From Blastococcus aggregatus (lineage in GTDB: Bacteria > Actinomycetota > Actinomycetes > Mycobacteriales > Geodermatophilaceae): a DNA stretch of 64,000 nt. Within the stretch, counting starts at the first letter, position 1. Each line of letters begins with the position of its first letter. The translations under genes were made by a program, and so were the position numbers. This document shows positions 45,099-54,238 of the stretch, piece by piece. The stretch lies in NCBI RefSeq assembly GCF_900221005.1, contig NZ_OBQI01000002.1, positions 434,001 through 498,000 of the forward strand. The letters are read 5' to 3'. The notes beneath the pieces are model-generated. The model was not told the DNA's origin, did not search any database, and was given only the letters and a program-made list of their open reading frames with translations.

Positions 45099-45944
45099 GT
45101 GCCCACCACCCCCTCGCCTGCCGCCGACGCCGGACGCCCGCAGGAGACGATGCCGGCGGGCCTCCTGGCGGCCGCGCTGCGCCGGTCCTCGGCCACCCCG
45201 CTGCTCACCTCCTACGACGACGCGACCGACGAGCGGGTCGAGCTCTCGGCGGCGACGCTGGCCAACTGGGTGGCCAAGACGGCCAACCTGCTGCAGGACG
45301 AGTGCGACGTCGGCCCGGGCAGCACGGTGGCGCTGGCCCTGCCGGTCCACTGGCAGACGGCGGCGGTCCTGCTGGGCGCCTGGAGCTGCGGGGCGGCGGT
45401 GCTCGACACCGCGCTCGAGGACGAGGGCCGGGCGGCGGGCGCGGACGTCGTGCTCGCCGCCCAGGACCGGCTCCCAGCCCTGGAGGAGGCGCACGACGAC
45501 GCCTCCGCGACCGAGCTCTGGGGGCTGTCGCTGCACCCCCTGGGCCTGGGCATGACCGGGTACTCGGGCGCCGCCCGTGACTTCGCCGTCGAGGTGCGCA
45601 CGCACGGGGACGTCTTCTTCCCCTACCGGGAGCCCGACCCGGCCGGTCCCGGACTGCTGGTCGGCGAGGCGTCGCTGAGCCTCGGCAGCCTGACCTCGGC
45701 GGCCGCGGAGCTCGCCGGCCGGCTCGGCCTGACCGAGGGCGACCGCATCCTGGTCGACGAGCGGACCGCCGCCGAGGCCGGCCCGGTGGCGTGGCTGCTC
45801 GCGCCGCTGGCCGCCGGCGCCTCGCTGGTCCTGTGCCGCAACGCCGCACCCGACCGGCTGGCGTCCCGCGCGGCGGCGGAACGGGTGACGGCCACCCTCG
45901 GGATACGGGTCGAGGGGGTCCGCGAGCTCGGTCGCCGCGGCTGA
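45099..45944 (+). CDS. TIGR03089 family protein (AMP-ligase-like fragment)
   Basis: 281 aa from a GTG at 45099. Belongs to a small actinobacterial family that resembles the first half of AMP-dependent ligases: LPLLTSYDDATDERVELSAATLANWVAKTANLL and VALALPVHWQTAAVLLGAWSCGAAV. It lacks the phosphate-binding TSGTTG loop and the C-terminal lid domain, so adenylation is unlikely. Such genes commonly lie near LCP or wall genes. Function unknown. Confidence 0.85.
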   Translation: MPTTPSPAADAGRPQETMPAGLLAAALRRSSATPLLTSYDDATDERVELSAATLANWVAKTANLLQDECDVGPGSTVALALPVHWQTAAVLLGAWSCGAAVLDTALEDEGRAAGADVVLAAQDRLPALEEAHDDASATELWGLSLHPLGLGMTGYSGAARDFAVEVRTHGDVFFPYREPDPAGPGLLVGEASLSLGSLTSAAAELAGRLGLTEGDRILVDERTAAEAGPVAWLLAPLAAGASLVLCRNAAPDRLASRAAAERVTATLGIRVEGVRELGRRG

Positions 45945-45967
45945 CGGATGGTCGCGCGCGTCACACC

Positions 45968-45973
45968 TACACT
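45968..45973 (+). promoter_or_regulatory. Leaderless-type -10 box of the Emb gene
   Basis: TACACT, 7 nt before the GTG at 45981. This supports the GTG over the upstream ATG at 45948 as the real start. Confidence 0.55.
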
Positions 45974-45980
45974 CCCCCGC

Positions 45981-48900
45981 GTGACGACCCCCGCGGACAC
46001 CGACGCGGCGCCCGGGGGGCGCGACCGACGGCGGGTCCTGGCCTGGGTGCTCGCCGGGCTCACCCTGCTGCTCGCGGTGACGCTGCCCCTCGCGCCGGTG
46101 CGGGTGGACACGCCGGAGGTCCAGTGGCCGCTGGACCCGGGTGATCCGCAGTCGACCGTCGCCCTGTTCATGCCCTACCGGCCGATCGACCTGCAGGCCG
46201 AGATCCCGTGCGCGGCGGTCACCGCCCTGGCCGGGCGGCAGGAGCCCGGCGCGGCCCCGGCGGTGCTGCTCGCCACGGCACTGCCCGGGTCCGAGCGCGG
46301 CAGCGCGCGAGGGCTGCGTGCGACGGTCACCGAGACGAACATGCGCATCCTCTCCTCGGGCGAGGAGCTCTACAGCGGCGGCCTCCCGGCATCCTCGGAC
46401 TGCACCTTCGTGATCGCGGCGCTCCAGTCCGGGACGACCGTGACGCTCGAGCGGCCCGGCTCCGATCCGGAGGTGCTCGCCGACCGGCCGGGCCTCGGGG
46501 TCCCCGAGGTCACCGCGTTCACCACCGACCTCACGGCCGCTGACGGCTCGTCTCCGTCGGTCACCGCGCATCCCGACGCGCGGTTCCAGACCTCGCCGAC
46601 GGCGTGGAAGACGGCGCTCGTCGTCGCCCACGTCGCCGCGCTGCTCGGCTGCCTCTGGCTGCTGTGGCGGGCCGGCCCGGCCGCCCCCCGCCGGCGCCGG
46701 GAGCCGCTGCCCGCGCTGGTGGAGCCCCCGACCGGGCGTGGCGGGCGGACCTGGGCCCTGCTCGCGGACGTCGGCGTCGTGGTCACGCTCGTGGTGTGGA
46801 CCCTCATCGGGTTCATCAACACCGACGACTACTACTACAGCGCCGAGGCCCGGACCCTGGACTCGGCCGGGTACGTCGGCAACCAGTTCCGCTTCTTCAA
46901 CGTCCCCGAGATCCCGTTCATCCTCCACCAGACGCTGCTCGCCCCCCTGACCGAGCTCTCCACCCAGCCGCTGGTGCTGCGGCTGCCCTCCCTGGCCGCC
47001 GGCCTGCTGGTCTGGTGGCTGCTCACCCGTCAGCTCGTGCCGCTCCTGGTCGACCGGCCGCACCCGGCCCTGCGGGTCGTGGCCGGCGTCGCGCTGCTGG
47101 CCTGGTGGCTGCCGTGGAACATCGGCGCACGGCCCGAGTTCCTGATCACGCTCGCCTGGGCGGCCACGCTCACCCTGGCCCTGCAGGCGATCCGCCGCGA
47201 GCGCGTGTGGCTGCTCGGCGCGGCCGCGCTCGTCGCCGGCACGGCCGTGACCATCACGGCCTCCGGCCTGTCCTGCGCGGCCACCCTCGTCGTGCTGCTC
47301 CCCCGGCTGTGGCCGCTGCTGCGCCGCTCGGCGCTCGGCCTGTGGGCGACGCTCGCGCTGATGGTGGCCTCGGCCAGCGTCGCGGCCACGATCGTCTTCT
47401 CCGACGCCACCCTCGCCAGCGCGCTGACCGCCCTGCGGGTGCACCGCGAGGTGCCGCCGGTCGAGCCCTGGTACAAGGAGGTGCTGCGCTACTACTACCT
47501 GACGCTGGGCGACGACCCGGCGCAGCGCACCTTCGGCCGCCAGCTCGCCGTGGTGCTCACCCTCGCCGTGCTCATCGGCGTCTCGGTGACCCTGACGCGG
47601 ACCACCCGTCCCGGGGCGCTGCGCACCACGTGGGCGGTGCCGGCACTGGCCTACGTCGCCGCCAACCTCGCCTTCCTGCCCTCGCCCACGAAGTGGACCC
47701 ACCACTTCGGAGCGCTGGCGGCACCGGGCGCGCTGCTGCTCACCGTCGGCGTCGCGGTGCTCGTCCGCCGCCGCCCCGACCGATGGGCGGCGGCCGCTCT
47801 CGCGGTCGGCCTGCTCCTGGCCGCCACGACCGCGTTCCACGCCGGCAACCACCAGGTCGAGTACTCCGCCTACCGGGTGCTGCGCGACGTCCCCGGGGTG
47901 CTCGGGAACCCGGCCGCCTGGGTCGCGGGAACCCTCGCGGTCATCGGGGCGCTCTGGTGGCGCGCCCGCCGCTCCTCCGAGCCGGGTGCCGCTGCCTACC
48001 GCCCGTGGCCCGAGGCGGCGATCACCGTCGTGGTGACGGCGCTGGTCGCGTCGGTCCTGGTGCAGACCGCGAGCGCCTCGGCGTCCAACATCCTGCTGCG
48101 GGACACCTGGTCGATGGTCGGCGACACCACGTCGGTCCTGCGCGGGGACCCGGGGTGCGGCTTCGCCGACGACGCCGTCGCGCTCACCGGCACGGCCCGG
48201 CTGCCCAGCACCGACGTGGGCGACCCGGCCGCACCGCCGTCCGACGACGACACCTCGCTGCAGAACTCGTTCGAGAACCGCGAGGTGGTCCCGGAGGACG
48301 TCGACCGGTGGACCACACGGACCGACGAGCCGGTCGATCAGACCGTCGAGCTGGTGACACCGTGGTTCGACCTGGCGGAGATGACCGTGCGGGACGTGCT
48401 GGCGATGGGCATCGCCGGGAACCCCGACGGCGGGACGACGGTCGTCGCCGAGTACGCCGACGCCGAGGTCCGCGTGCTGCCCGAGGTGTTCGCGGTGGAC
48501 CCGGACGAGGTCGAGGACCTCGCAGCGGGCGCGTGGACCCGGGAGAACCTCGGCGCGCGGCAGGAACTCCCCGCGGACGCGTCCCTGGTGCGGTTCCGCT
48601 TGACCGACCGGAACCTGACGGCCGAGGGATGGCTGACCGTGACGGCGCCCTACCTGGTGGTCGGGCAGCCGCTCAGCGAGCTGTTCGACGGGACGGCGGT
48701 CGGGCTCGACTGGCCGATCGGGTTCAACATGCCGTGCGTCGATCCCCCGAGGGTCGCCGACGGCATGGTCGAACCCGTCAACTGGCTGGTCTTCAGCGAC
48801 ACCTTCGCCGACTCCCCCGACATCACGATCATCGACGACCGGGGCGGGGCGTACGGGACCGTGGAGGAGGTCGCGCGGTTCACCACGTACCGCGGCTTCC

Positions 48901-49058
48901 TCCCGGGCACCTCCCCGGACGTCGAGTGGGGCCGGCTCGTGGCGCTGGACTACGAGCTGCCGACCGGTGCCTTCCGCGTCGAGGAGGGCAGCCGCACCAT
49001 CGCCGGCTGGGGCTGGTGGCCGGAGGCCGGCCCGGGCCCGTCGCCGGAGGAGGACTGA
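45981..49058 (+). CDS. Arabinosyltransferase, EmbA/B/C family
   Basis: Transfers arabinose from decaprenylphosphoryl-arabinose to the growing arabinan outside the membrane. 1025 aa, near the usual 1050-1100. Layout: one span, an extracytoplasmic carbohydrate-binding N-domain (about 45-205), then about 14 spans. The catalytic double Asp (282-283) is in GFINTDDYYYSAEARTLD, followed by GYVGNQFRFFNVPEIPF. The family stretch LPSPTKWTHHFGALAAPGA is clear. The C-terminal soluble domain (about 720-1025) ends at GWWPEAGPGPS. Only one Emb gene is seen, next to the complete donor-making operon. Confidence 0.94.
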   Translation: MTTPADTDAAPGGRDRRRVLAWVLAGLTLLLAVTLPLAPVRVDTPEVQWPLDPGDPQSTVALFMPYRPIDLQAEIPCAAVTALAGRQEPGAAPAVLLATALPGSERGSARGLRATVTETNMRILSSGEELYSGGLPASSDCTFVIAALQSGTTVTLERPGSDPEVLADRPGLGVPEVTAFTTDLTAADGSSPSVTAHPDARFQTSPTAWKTALVVAHVAALLGCLWLLWRAGPAAPRRRREPLPALVEPPTGRGGRTWALLADVGVVVTLVVWTLIGFINTDDYYYSAEARTLDSAGYVGNQFRFFNVPEIPFILHQTLLAPLTELSTQPLVLRLPSLAAGLLVWWLLTRQLVPLLVDRPHPALRVVAGVALLAWWLPWNIGARPEFLITLAWAATLTLALQAIRRERVWLLGAAALVAGTAVTITASGLSCAATLVVLLPRLWPLLRRSALGLWATLALMVASASVAATIVFSDATLASALTALRVHREVPPVEPWYKEVLRYYYLTLGDDPAQRTFGRQLAVVLTLAVLIGVSVTLTRTTRPGALRTTWAVPALAYVAANLAFLPSPTKWTHHFGALAAPGALLLTVGVAVLVRRRPDRWAAAALAVGLLLAATTAFHAGNHQVEYSAYRVLRDVPGVLGNPAAWVAGTLAVIGALWWRARRSSEPGAAAYRPWPEAAITVVVTALVASVLVQTASASASNILLRDTWSMVGDTTSVLRGDPGCGFADDAVALTGTARLPSTDVGDPAAPPSDDDTSLQNSFENREVVPEDVDRWTTRTDEPVDQTVELVTPWFDLAEMTVRDVLAMGIAGNPDGGTTVVAEYADAEVRVLPEVFAVDPDEVEDLAAGAWTRENLGARQELPADASLVRFRLTDRNLTAEGWLTVTAPYLVVGQPLSELFDGTAVGLDWPIGFNMPCVDPPRVADGMVEPVNWLVFSDTFADSPDITIIDDRGGAYGTVEEVARFTTYRGFLPGTSPDVEWGRLVALDYELPTGAFRVEEGSRTIAGWGWWPEAGPGPSPEED

Positions 49059-49210
49059 GGGAGGACCTCCGCGGTCAGGGCAGGAGGCCGCCGGCGCTCG
49101 CCGTGCCCTGCACCTGGTCGGTGCCCTCGTAGGACCGCGGCCGGCCCACGTGGTCGCGCAGGACGGCGTGCAGGCAGCGCCGGCCTGGTGAGCCTCACCA
49201 CTCCCCCGGC

Positions 49211-49272
49211 ATACCCCCGGGGGAATGCCTTCGATGGGGCTACCGTTGGTCCGTGCATACCCCCCCGGGTAT
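49211..49272 (+). promoter_or_regulatory. Promoter flanked by two CstR/CsoR-type operators
   Basis: Site 1 at 49211-49226 (ATACCC-CCGG-GGGAAT) and site 2 at 49257-49272 (ATACCC-CCCC-GGGTAT) share a 16-bp design. Between them is a TACCGT box (49241-49246) that fits a -10, so site 1 would cover the -35 area and site 2 the initial transcribed region. Expected to repress the rhodanese operon until persulfide (or metal) inactivates the repressor. The 150 nt before site 1 hold no gene that I can support. Confidence 0.75.
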
Positions 49273-49296
49273 AGCCACCGACCTTCAGGAGCTGAC

Positions 49297-49611
49297 GTGA
49301 TCCCCGAGATCGACCAGAACACCTTCGCGGCCCGGCTCGCCGAGGGCGACGCCCACGTCGTCGATGTGCGCGAGGCGCGCGAGTACCGCCCCGGCCACGT
49401 CCCCGGCGCACAGAACCTTCCGCTGAGCGTGCTGCCGGCCCGGCTGCCGGAGCTGCCGAAGGACCGGCCGGTCTACGTGATCTGCCAGGCAGGCGGTCGC
49501 AGCGCCCAGGCCACCGAGCTGATGCGCGCCGTCGGCATCGACGCCACCAGCGTCACCGGCGGCACCGGCGCCTGGATCGAGTCCGGCCGGCCCGTCGCCA
49601 CCGCCGCCTGA
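49297..49611 (+). CDS. Single-domain rhodanese
   Basis: 104 aa from a GTG at 49297 with AGGAG ribosome site. VVDVREAREYRPGHVPGAQNLPLS is the rhodanese CH2A-type segment; catalytic Cys63 lies in VICQAGGRSAQA. Likely moves sulfane sulfur between thiols (persulfide relay). First gene behind the double operator; the CstB-like gene follows 37 nt later, so the two are probably one transcript. Confidence 0.93.
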   Translation: MIPEIDQNTFAARLAEGDAHVVDVREAREYRPGHVPGAQNLPLSVLPARLPELPKDRPVYVICQAGGRSAQATELMRAVGIDATSVTGGTGAWIESGRPVATAA

Positions 49612-49648
49612 CCCCGACCACGACACCACGGCCCCGAGAGGAAACCCG

Positions 49649-51037
49649 ATGACCATCACCGTCCTCCCCCTGGACACCCCCGGCCTGGGTGACCGCACGT
49701 ACCTCGCCCACGACGGGGAGGTCGCGCTCGTGGTCGACCCGCAGCGCGACTACGACCGCGTCCTCGGCATCGCCGAGGCGGCCGGTGTCCGCATCACCCA
49801 CGTCTTCGAGTCCCACATCCACAACGACTACGTCACCGGCGGACTGGAACTGGCCCGCGAGGTCGGCGCCCGGTACCTGCTGAACGCCGACGACCCGGTC
49901 TCCTTCGAACGGACCGGGGTCTCCGACGGCGACGTCGTCGAGGTGGGGGCCCGGATGCGCGTGCGGGTGCTGCTCACCCCCGGTCACACGCACACCCACC
50001 TGTCGTTCGCACTGGAGGCCGACGGCGAGTCGGTGGCGGTGTTCACCGGCGGCTCGCTGCTCTTCGGCTCCACGGGGCGCCCGGACCTGCTCGGTCCGGA
50101 TCACACCCAGACCCTTGCCCACGCCCAGTGGCACTCCGCCCAGCGGCTGGCCGCCGAGCTCCCGGACGAGACCGCCGTCTACCCGACGCACGGCTTCGGC
50201 AGCTTCTGCTCGGCCACCCAGTCCGGCGGCACCGCCAGCACCATCGGGCAGGAGAAGCTCGCCAACCCCGCGCTGACCACCGACGAGGCCCGCTACGTCG
50301 AGGACCTCCTCGCCGGCCTGGATGCCTACCCGGCCTACTACGCGCACATGGGCCCGGCCAACTCCGCCGGACCCGGGGAGGCCGACCTCTCCCTGCCGAC
50401 CGAGGCGGACCCGGACGAGCTGCGCCGGCGCATCGAGGCCGGCGAGTGGGTCGTCGACCTGCGCACCCGCACCGCCTTCGCCGCCGGGCACGTCGGCGGG
50501 ACGGTCAACTTCGGCCTGGACGGCCAGTTCGTCACCTACCTCGCCTGGCTCATGCCGTGGGGCACCCCGGTGACCCTGCTCGGCGAGACCGCCGAGGACG
50601 TCGCCGAGGCGCAGCGCGAGCTGGTCCGCGTCGGCATCGACCGGCCGGCCGCGATGGCCACCGGCAGCGTCGAGGACTGGTCCGGCGGGCAGCCGCTGCG
50701 GGCCTACCGCACCGCCACCTTCGCCGACCTCGCCGCCGAGGGCGCCGCCGGCCGCGGCCCCGTCGTCCTCGACGTGCGGCGCAACCAGGAGCGCGCCGAG
50801 CGGCACATCGCCGGTTCGCTGCACATCCCGATCCACGAGGTGCTCGAGCGCCTCGACGAGGTCCCGGCCGGGCCGGTGTGGGTGCACTGCGCCGGCGGCT
50901 ACCGCGCCGGCGTCGTCGCCGCCCTGCTCGACGCCCACGGCATCGACGTCGTCGCCATCGACGACTCCTTCGACAACGCCGGCCCCGCCGGTCTCCACCT
51001 CTCCACCGACGCGGTCAGGCAGGAGATCCCCGCATGA
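49649..51037 (+). CDS. Persulfide dioxygenase-rhodanese fusion (CstB-like)
   Basis: 462 aa. N-terminal metallo-beta-lactamase fold (about 1-215) with the iron ligands in FESHIHNDYVTGG and TPGHTHTHLS and the Asp/His later in the FTGGSLLFGSTGRPDL and YPTHGFGSFC segments. A first rhodanese-like domain (about 258-350) lacks a catalytic Cys; a second (about 365-462) has Cys414 in VHCAGGYRA. The same three-part plan is known from CstB, which oxidises low-molecular-weight persulfides to thiosulfate. Good AGAGGA ribosome site. Its stop overlaps the next start (ATGA). Confidence 0.92.
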   Translation: MTITVLPLDTPGLGDRTYLAHDGEVALVVDPQRDYDRVLGIAEAAGVRITHVFESHIHNDYVTGGLELAREVGARYLLNADDPVSFERTGVSDGDVVEVGARMRVRVLLTPGHTHTHLSFALEADGESVAVFTGGSLLFGSTGRPDLLGPDHTQTLAHAQWHSAQRLAAELPDETAVYPTHGFGSFCSATQSGGTASTIGQEKLANPALTTDEARYVEDLLAGLDAYPAYYAHMGPANSAGPGEADLSLPTEADPDELRRRIEAGEWVVDLRTRTAFAAGHVGGTVNFGLDGQFVTYLAWLMPWGTPVTLLGETAEDVAEAQRELVRVGIDRPAAMATGSVEDWSGGQPLRAYRTATFADLAAEGAAGRGPVVLDVRRNQERAERHIAGSLHIPIHEVLERLDEVPAGPVWVHCAGGYRAGVVAALLDAHGIDVVAIDDSFDNAGPAGLHLSTDAVRQEIPA

Positions 51038-51609
51038 GCACTCCCACCGTCGACGCCCCCACCCTCGCCGAGCGCCTCGGCAACGGCTCCGACCCCACGC
51101 TGATCGACGTCCGCACTCCGGCGGAGTTCGAGGCCGGCCACATCGCGGGCGCCGTCAACGTCCCCCTCGACGAGCTGAAGGCTTCGCTCGACCAGCTCCG
51201 CACGGTCCTGGACGATCACCACGACGTCGTCCTGGTCTGCCGCTCCGGCGCCCGGGCGGGACAGGCGCAGGAGGCTCTGCAGGCAGCCGGCCTCACCTCC
51301 CCCACCGTCCTCTCCGGCGGCATCGTGAACTGGGAGAGGACCGGCGGCGCGGTGAACCGTGGCCGCCAGAGCTGGGAGCTCGAGCGCCAGGTCCGCCTGG
51401 CCGCCGGGTCGCTCGTCGCCGCCGGGGTCCTGGCCAGCACGGTCGCGCCGAAGGCGAAGTGGCTGTCCGGGGCCGTCGGGGGCGGGCTCGCCGTCGCCGC
51501 CCTGACCGACACCTGCGCCATGGGCATGGTGCTGGCGCGGATGCCGTGGAACAGGCGCGGCGCCCGCCCCACCGGCTCTGCTCTGGACCAGCTGACCAGG
51601 GAGAGGTGA
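51034..51609 (+). CDS. Rhodanese with C-terminal membrane (DUF2892-like) domain
   Basis: 191 aa. Rhodanese part about 8-110: LIDVRTPAEFEAGHIAGAVNVPL and Cys69 in LVCRSGARAGQA, then VLSGGIVNWERTGGAVNRG. The C-terminal part has two hydrophobic segments (about 127-145 and 150-168) ending in TDTCAMGMVLARMPWN, like DUF2892 membrane domains often fused to or next to rhodaneses. Probably a membrane-attached sulfurtransferase feeding the TauE transporter that follows. Confidence 0.9.
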   Translation: MSTPTVDAPTLAERLGNGSDPTLIDVRTPAEFEAGHIAGAVNVPLDELKASLDQLRTVLDDHHDVVLVCRSGARAGQAQEALQAAGLTSPTVLSGGIVNWERTGGAVNRGRQSWELERQVRLAAGSLVAAGVLASTVAPKAKWLSGAVGGGLAVAALTDTCAMGMVLARMPWNRRGARPTGSALDQLTRER

Positions 51610-51614
51610 CGGGC

Positions 51615-52493
51615 ATGCTGATCGCGCTCACCGTCGCGCTGGCCGTCGTCGTCGGGGTGACCCTGGGTCTTCTCGGCGGTGGCGGGTCGATCCTGATGGT
51701 GCCGCTGCTGGTCTACGTGGCCGGCATGGACGCCAAGGAGGCGATCGCCGCCTCGCTCGTGGTCGTCGGCGTCACCGCGGCGGTGAGCGTGGTCGGCCAC
51801 GCCCGCGCCGGGCGCGTCCGCTGGCGCACCGGGCTGCTCTTCGGGACTGCCGGCATGGCCGGCGCGCTGGCCGGCGGGTTCGTCGGCGGCCACCTTCCCG
51901 GGCAGCTGCTGATGATCGCCTTCGCCCTCATGATGGTCGCCACGGCGGTGGCCATGCTGCGCGGCCGCCGGGACGTCGACCCGGCCAAGGCGCACGCCGA
52001 GCTGCCCGTGGGCCGGGTCCTGCTGGACGGCGTCGTCGTCGGCCTGGTCACCGGCCTGGTCGGCGCGGGTGGCGGATTCCTCGTCGTCCCCGCGCTGGCG
52101 TTGCTCGGCGGGCTGCCGATGGGCGTCGCCGTGGGCACCTCGCTGCTGGTCATCGCCATGAAGTCCTTCGCCGGGCTGACCGGCTACCTGGCCACCGTGT
52201 CGATCGACTGGGCCCTCGTGGGTGCGATCACCGCCGCCGCCGTCGTCGGGAGCCTGCTCGGGGCCCGACTGGTCGACCGCATCCCGGCCGACGCGCTGCG
52301 CCGGGCGTTCGGGTGGTTCGTCCTGACCATGGGCGCCTTCGTCCTCGTCCAGGAGGCACCCGAAGGCGCGCGGCTGCCGGCTCTGGTCGCCGTGCTCGGC
52401 GTGGCCGGCGCGATGGGGACCTGCACGGCGTTCGTGCCCCGCTGCCCGCTCCGCCACGCCGGGATCGTCGGCCCGCGCCCCGCCGGGGCCTGA
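51615..52493 (+). CDS. TauE/SafE family sulfite/sulfur-anion exporter
   Basis: 292 aa. Two inverted repeats of the TauE fold: [31 protein letters not shown] and GLVGAGGGFLVVPALALLGGLPMGVAVGTS. About eight spans. Likely exports sulfite or thiosulfate made by the CstB-like enzyme. The end carries TCTAFVPRCPLRHAG, two cysteines outside the usual fold. It starts 5 nt after the rhodanese stop. Confidence 0.92.
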   Translation: MLIALTVALAVVVGVTLGLLGGGGSILMVPLLVYVAGMDAKEAIAASLVVVGVTAAVSVVGHARAGRVRWRTGLLFGTAGMAGALAGGFVGGHLPGQLLMIAFALMMVATAVAMLRGRRDVDPAKAHAELPVGRVLLDGVVVGLVTGLVGAGGGFLVVPALALLGGLPMGVAVGTSLLVIAMKSFAGLTGYLATVSIDWALVGAITAAAVVGSLLGARLVDRIPADALRRAFGWFVLTMGAFVLVQEAPEGARLPALVAVLGVAGAMGTCTAFVPRCPLRHAGIVGPRPAGA

Positions 52494-52554
52494 CCCAGAC
52501 GGCCGCGCGGTGCGTCCGGGAATGCCCACGCACCGCGCGGCGCTCCAGGACGCA

Positions 52555-52570
52555 GTACCCGCCGGGGTAT
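52555..52570 (+). promoter_or_regulatory. CstR/CsoR-type operator upstream of the repressor gene
   Basis: GTACCC-GCCG-GGGTAT, same 16-bp layout as the sites at 49211, 49257 and 62539, with one arm mismatch. It lies 20 nt before the repressor ATG, so autoregulation is expected. Confidence 0.7.
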
Positions 52571-52572
52571 GA

Positions 52573-52869
<297 letters not shown>

Positions 52870-52872
52870 CCC

Positions 52873-54237
52873 CTAGCCGTCGGCGGGTCGCACCTCGAGT
52901 CCGGCCTTCCCGGCCGACTCGTAGGAGTCGTCGACGAGGACGACGGACCGGCCGGGCCGGTCCAGCACCGACGCGGCGATCGACGCCCGGTAGCCGGAGC
53001 CGCAGTAGACCCACACCTCGCCCTGCGGGACCTCGTCGAGCCGGTCGGCGAGCTCGTGCAGCGGGATGTGCTGCGAGCCGCGGACGAAGCCGTTCGCCCG
53101 CTCGTCGTTGCGCCGGGCGTCGAGGACCTGCACCGGCCCGCGCTCCATCGCCTCGGCCAGGCCGGCGAAGTCGGACACCGGGTAGGACCGCAGGGGCCGC
53201 CCGTCGGCGAGGTCCTCGATGTCCCCGATCGCAGCACCGGCCAGCTCGTCGACGCCGATCCGCACCAGCTCGCGACGGGCCTCGGCCACCTGCTCCTCGC
53301 TCTCGCCGATCAGCGTCAGCGGCTCCCCGTAGCGGTAGAGCCAGCCCAGGTAGGTCACGAAGTTGGTGCCGAGCTCGACGTTCATCGAGTCGGTCAGGTG
53401 GCCGGCCGCGAACGCCGTGCGCTCCCGCAGGTCGACCACCCACTCCCCCGCCTCGATACGCCGGCGCAGCTCCGCGGGGTCGACCTTCTCGGGCATGGAG
53501 AGGTCGACCGGTGCCGGGCCGCGCCGGTTGATCGGTGCCATGCGTGCGTAGTAGGCCGGGTAGGCGTCCAGCCCGGCGAGCAGGGTGTCGACGTAGTCCT
53601 GCTCGTCCTGCGTCAGCGCCGGGTTGACCCGCTGCTGCTCACCGATGGTCGACGACGTCCCACTGGTCGGGGTGGCCGAGCAGAAGCTGCCGAAGCCGTG
53701 GGTCGGGAACACCTGCGCCCCGTCCGGGAGCTCCCCGGCCAGCCGCCGCACCGAGTGGTACTGGGCGTGGGTCAACTCGTCGGTGGCCTCCGGGCTGACC
53801 AGGTCGGTGCGGCCCGTGGCGCCGTAGAGCATCGATCCCCCGGTGAACACCGCCTCGACCTCTCCATCCCCGTCGGCGAGCGCGTAGCTGACGTGGTGGT
53901 GGGTGTGGCCCGGGGTGTGCAGCACCCGCAGGCGCAGCCGGCCGGCCTCGACCACGTCGCCGTCCGAGACCGCCACGTGCTCGACCTCGGCATCGCTCCC
54001 ACTCGGCAGGACGTAGTCGGCGCCGGTCTCCCGGGCGAGCTCCGGGCCACCGGTCACGTAGTCGTTGTGCACGTGCGTCTCGAGCACGTGCGTCACCCGC
54101 ACCCCTCGGCCGGCCACCACCTCCAGCACGCGGTCGATGTCGCGCTGGGGATCGATCACGACGGCCACCTCGCCGTCGTCGATCAGGTAGCTGCGGTCGC
54201 CCAGGCTGGAGGTCTCGATCGTCTGCACCTCGAACAT
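52873..54237 (-). CDS. Persulfide dioxygenase-rhodanese fusion (CstB-like), second copy
   Basis: 454 aa, full-length paralogue of the protein at 49649-51037. MBL part: LETHVHNDYVTGG, TPGHTHHHVSYAL, FTGGSMLYGATGRTDL. First rhodanese domain without Cys (VVDLRERTAFAAGHLTDSMN), second with Cys412 in VYCGSGYRASIA. The long shared segment ALTxDExxYVxxLLAGLDAYPAYYAxM shows close common ancestry. It follows the DUF302 gene by 1 nt on the minus strand, so they form an operon separate from the first copy. Confidence 0.92.
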   Translation of the reverse strand: MFEVQTIETSSLGDRSYLIDDGEVAVVIDPQRDIDRVLEVVAGRGVRVTHVLETHVHNDYVTGGPELARETGADYVLPSGSDAEVEHVAVSDGDVVEAGRLRLRVLHTPGHTHHHVSYALADGDGEVEAVFTGGSMLYGATGRTDLVSPEATDELTHAQYHSVRRLAGELPDGAQVFPTHGFGSFCSATPTSGTSSTIGEQQRVNPALTQDEQDYVDTLLAGLDAYPAYYARMAPINRRGPAPVDLSMPEKVDPAELRRRIEAGEWVVDLRERTAFAAGHLTDSMNVELGTNFVTYLGWLYRYGEPLTLIGESEEQVAEARRELVRIGVDELAGAAIGDIEDLADGRPLRSYPVSDFAGLAEAMERGPVQVLDARRNDERANGFVRGSQHIPLHELADRLDEVPQGEVWVYCGSGYRASIAASVLDRPGRSVVLVDDSYESAGKAGLEVRPADG

Positions 54238-54238
54238 G

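Noticed and set aside
43497-49322. A 1941-codon open frame on the minus strand, mostly antisense to the Emb gene
   Set aside because: Only its last 327 codons (the UbiA protein) look like a protein. The rest is low-complexity Arg/Gly/His/Pro sequence, the usual shadow in GC-rich DNA.
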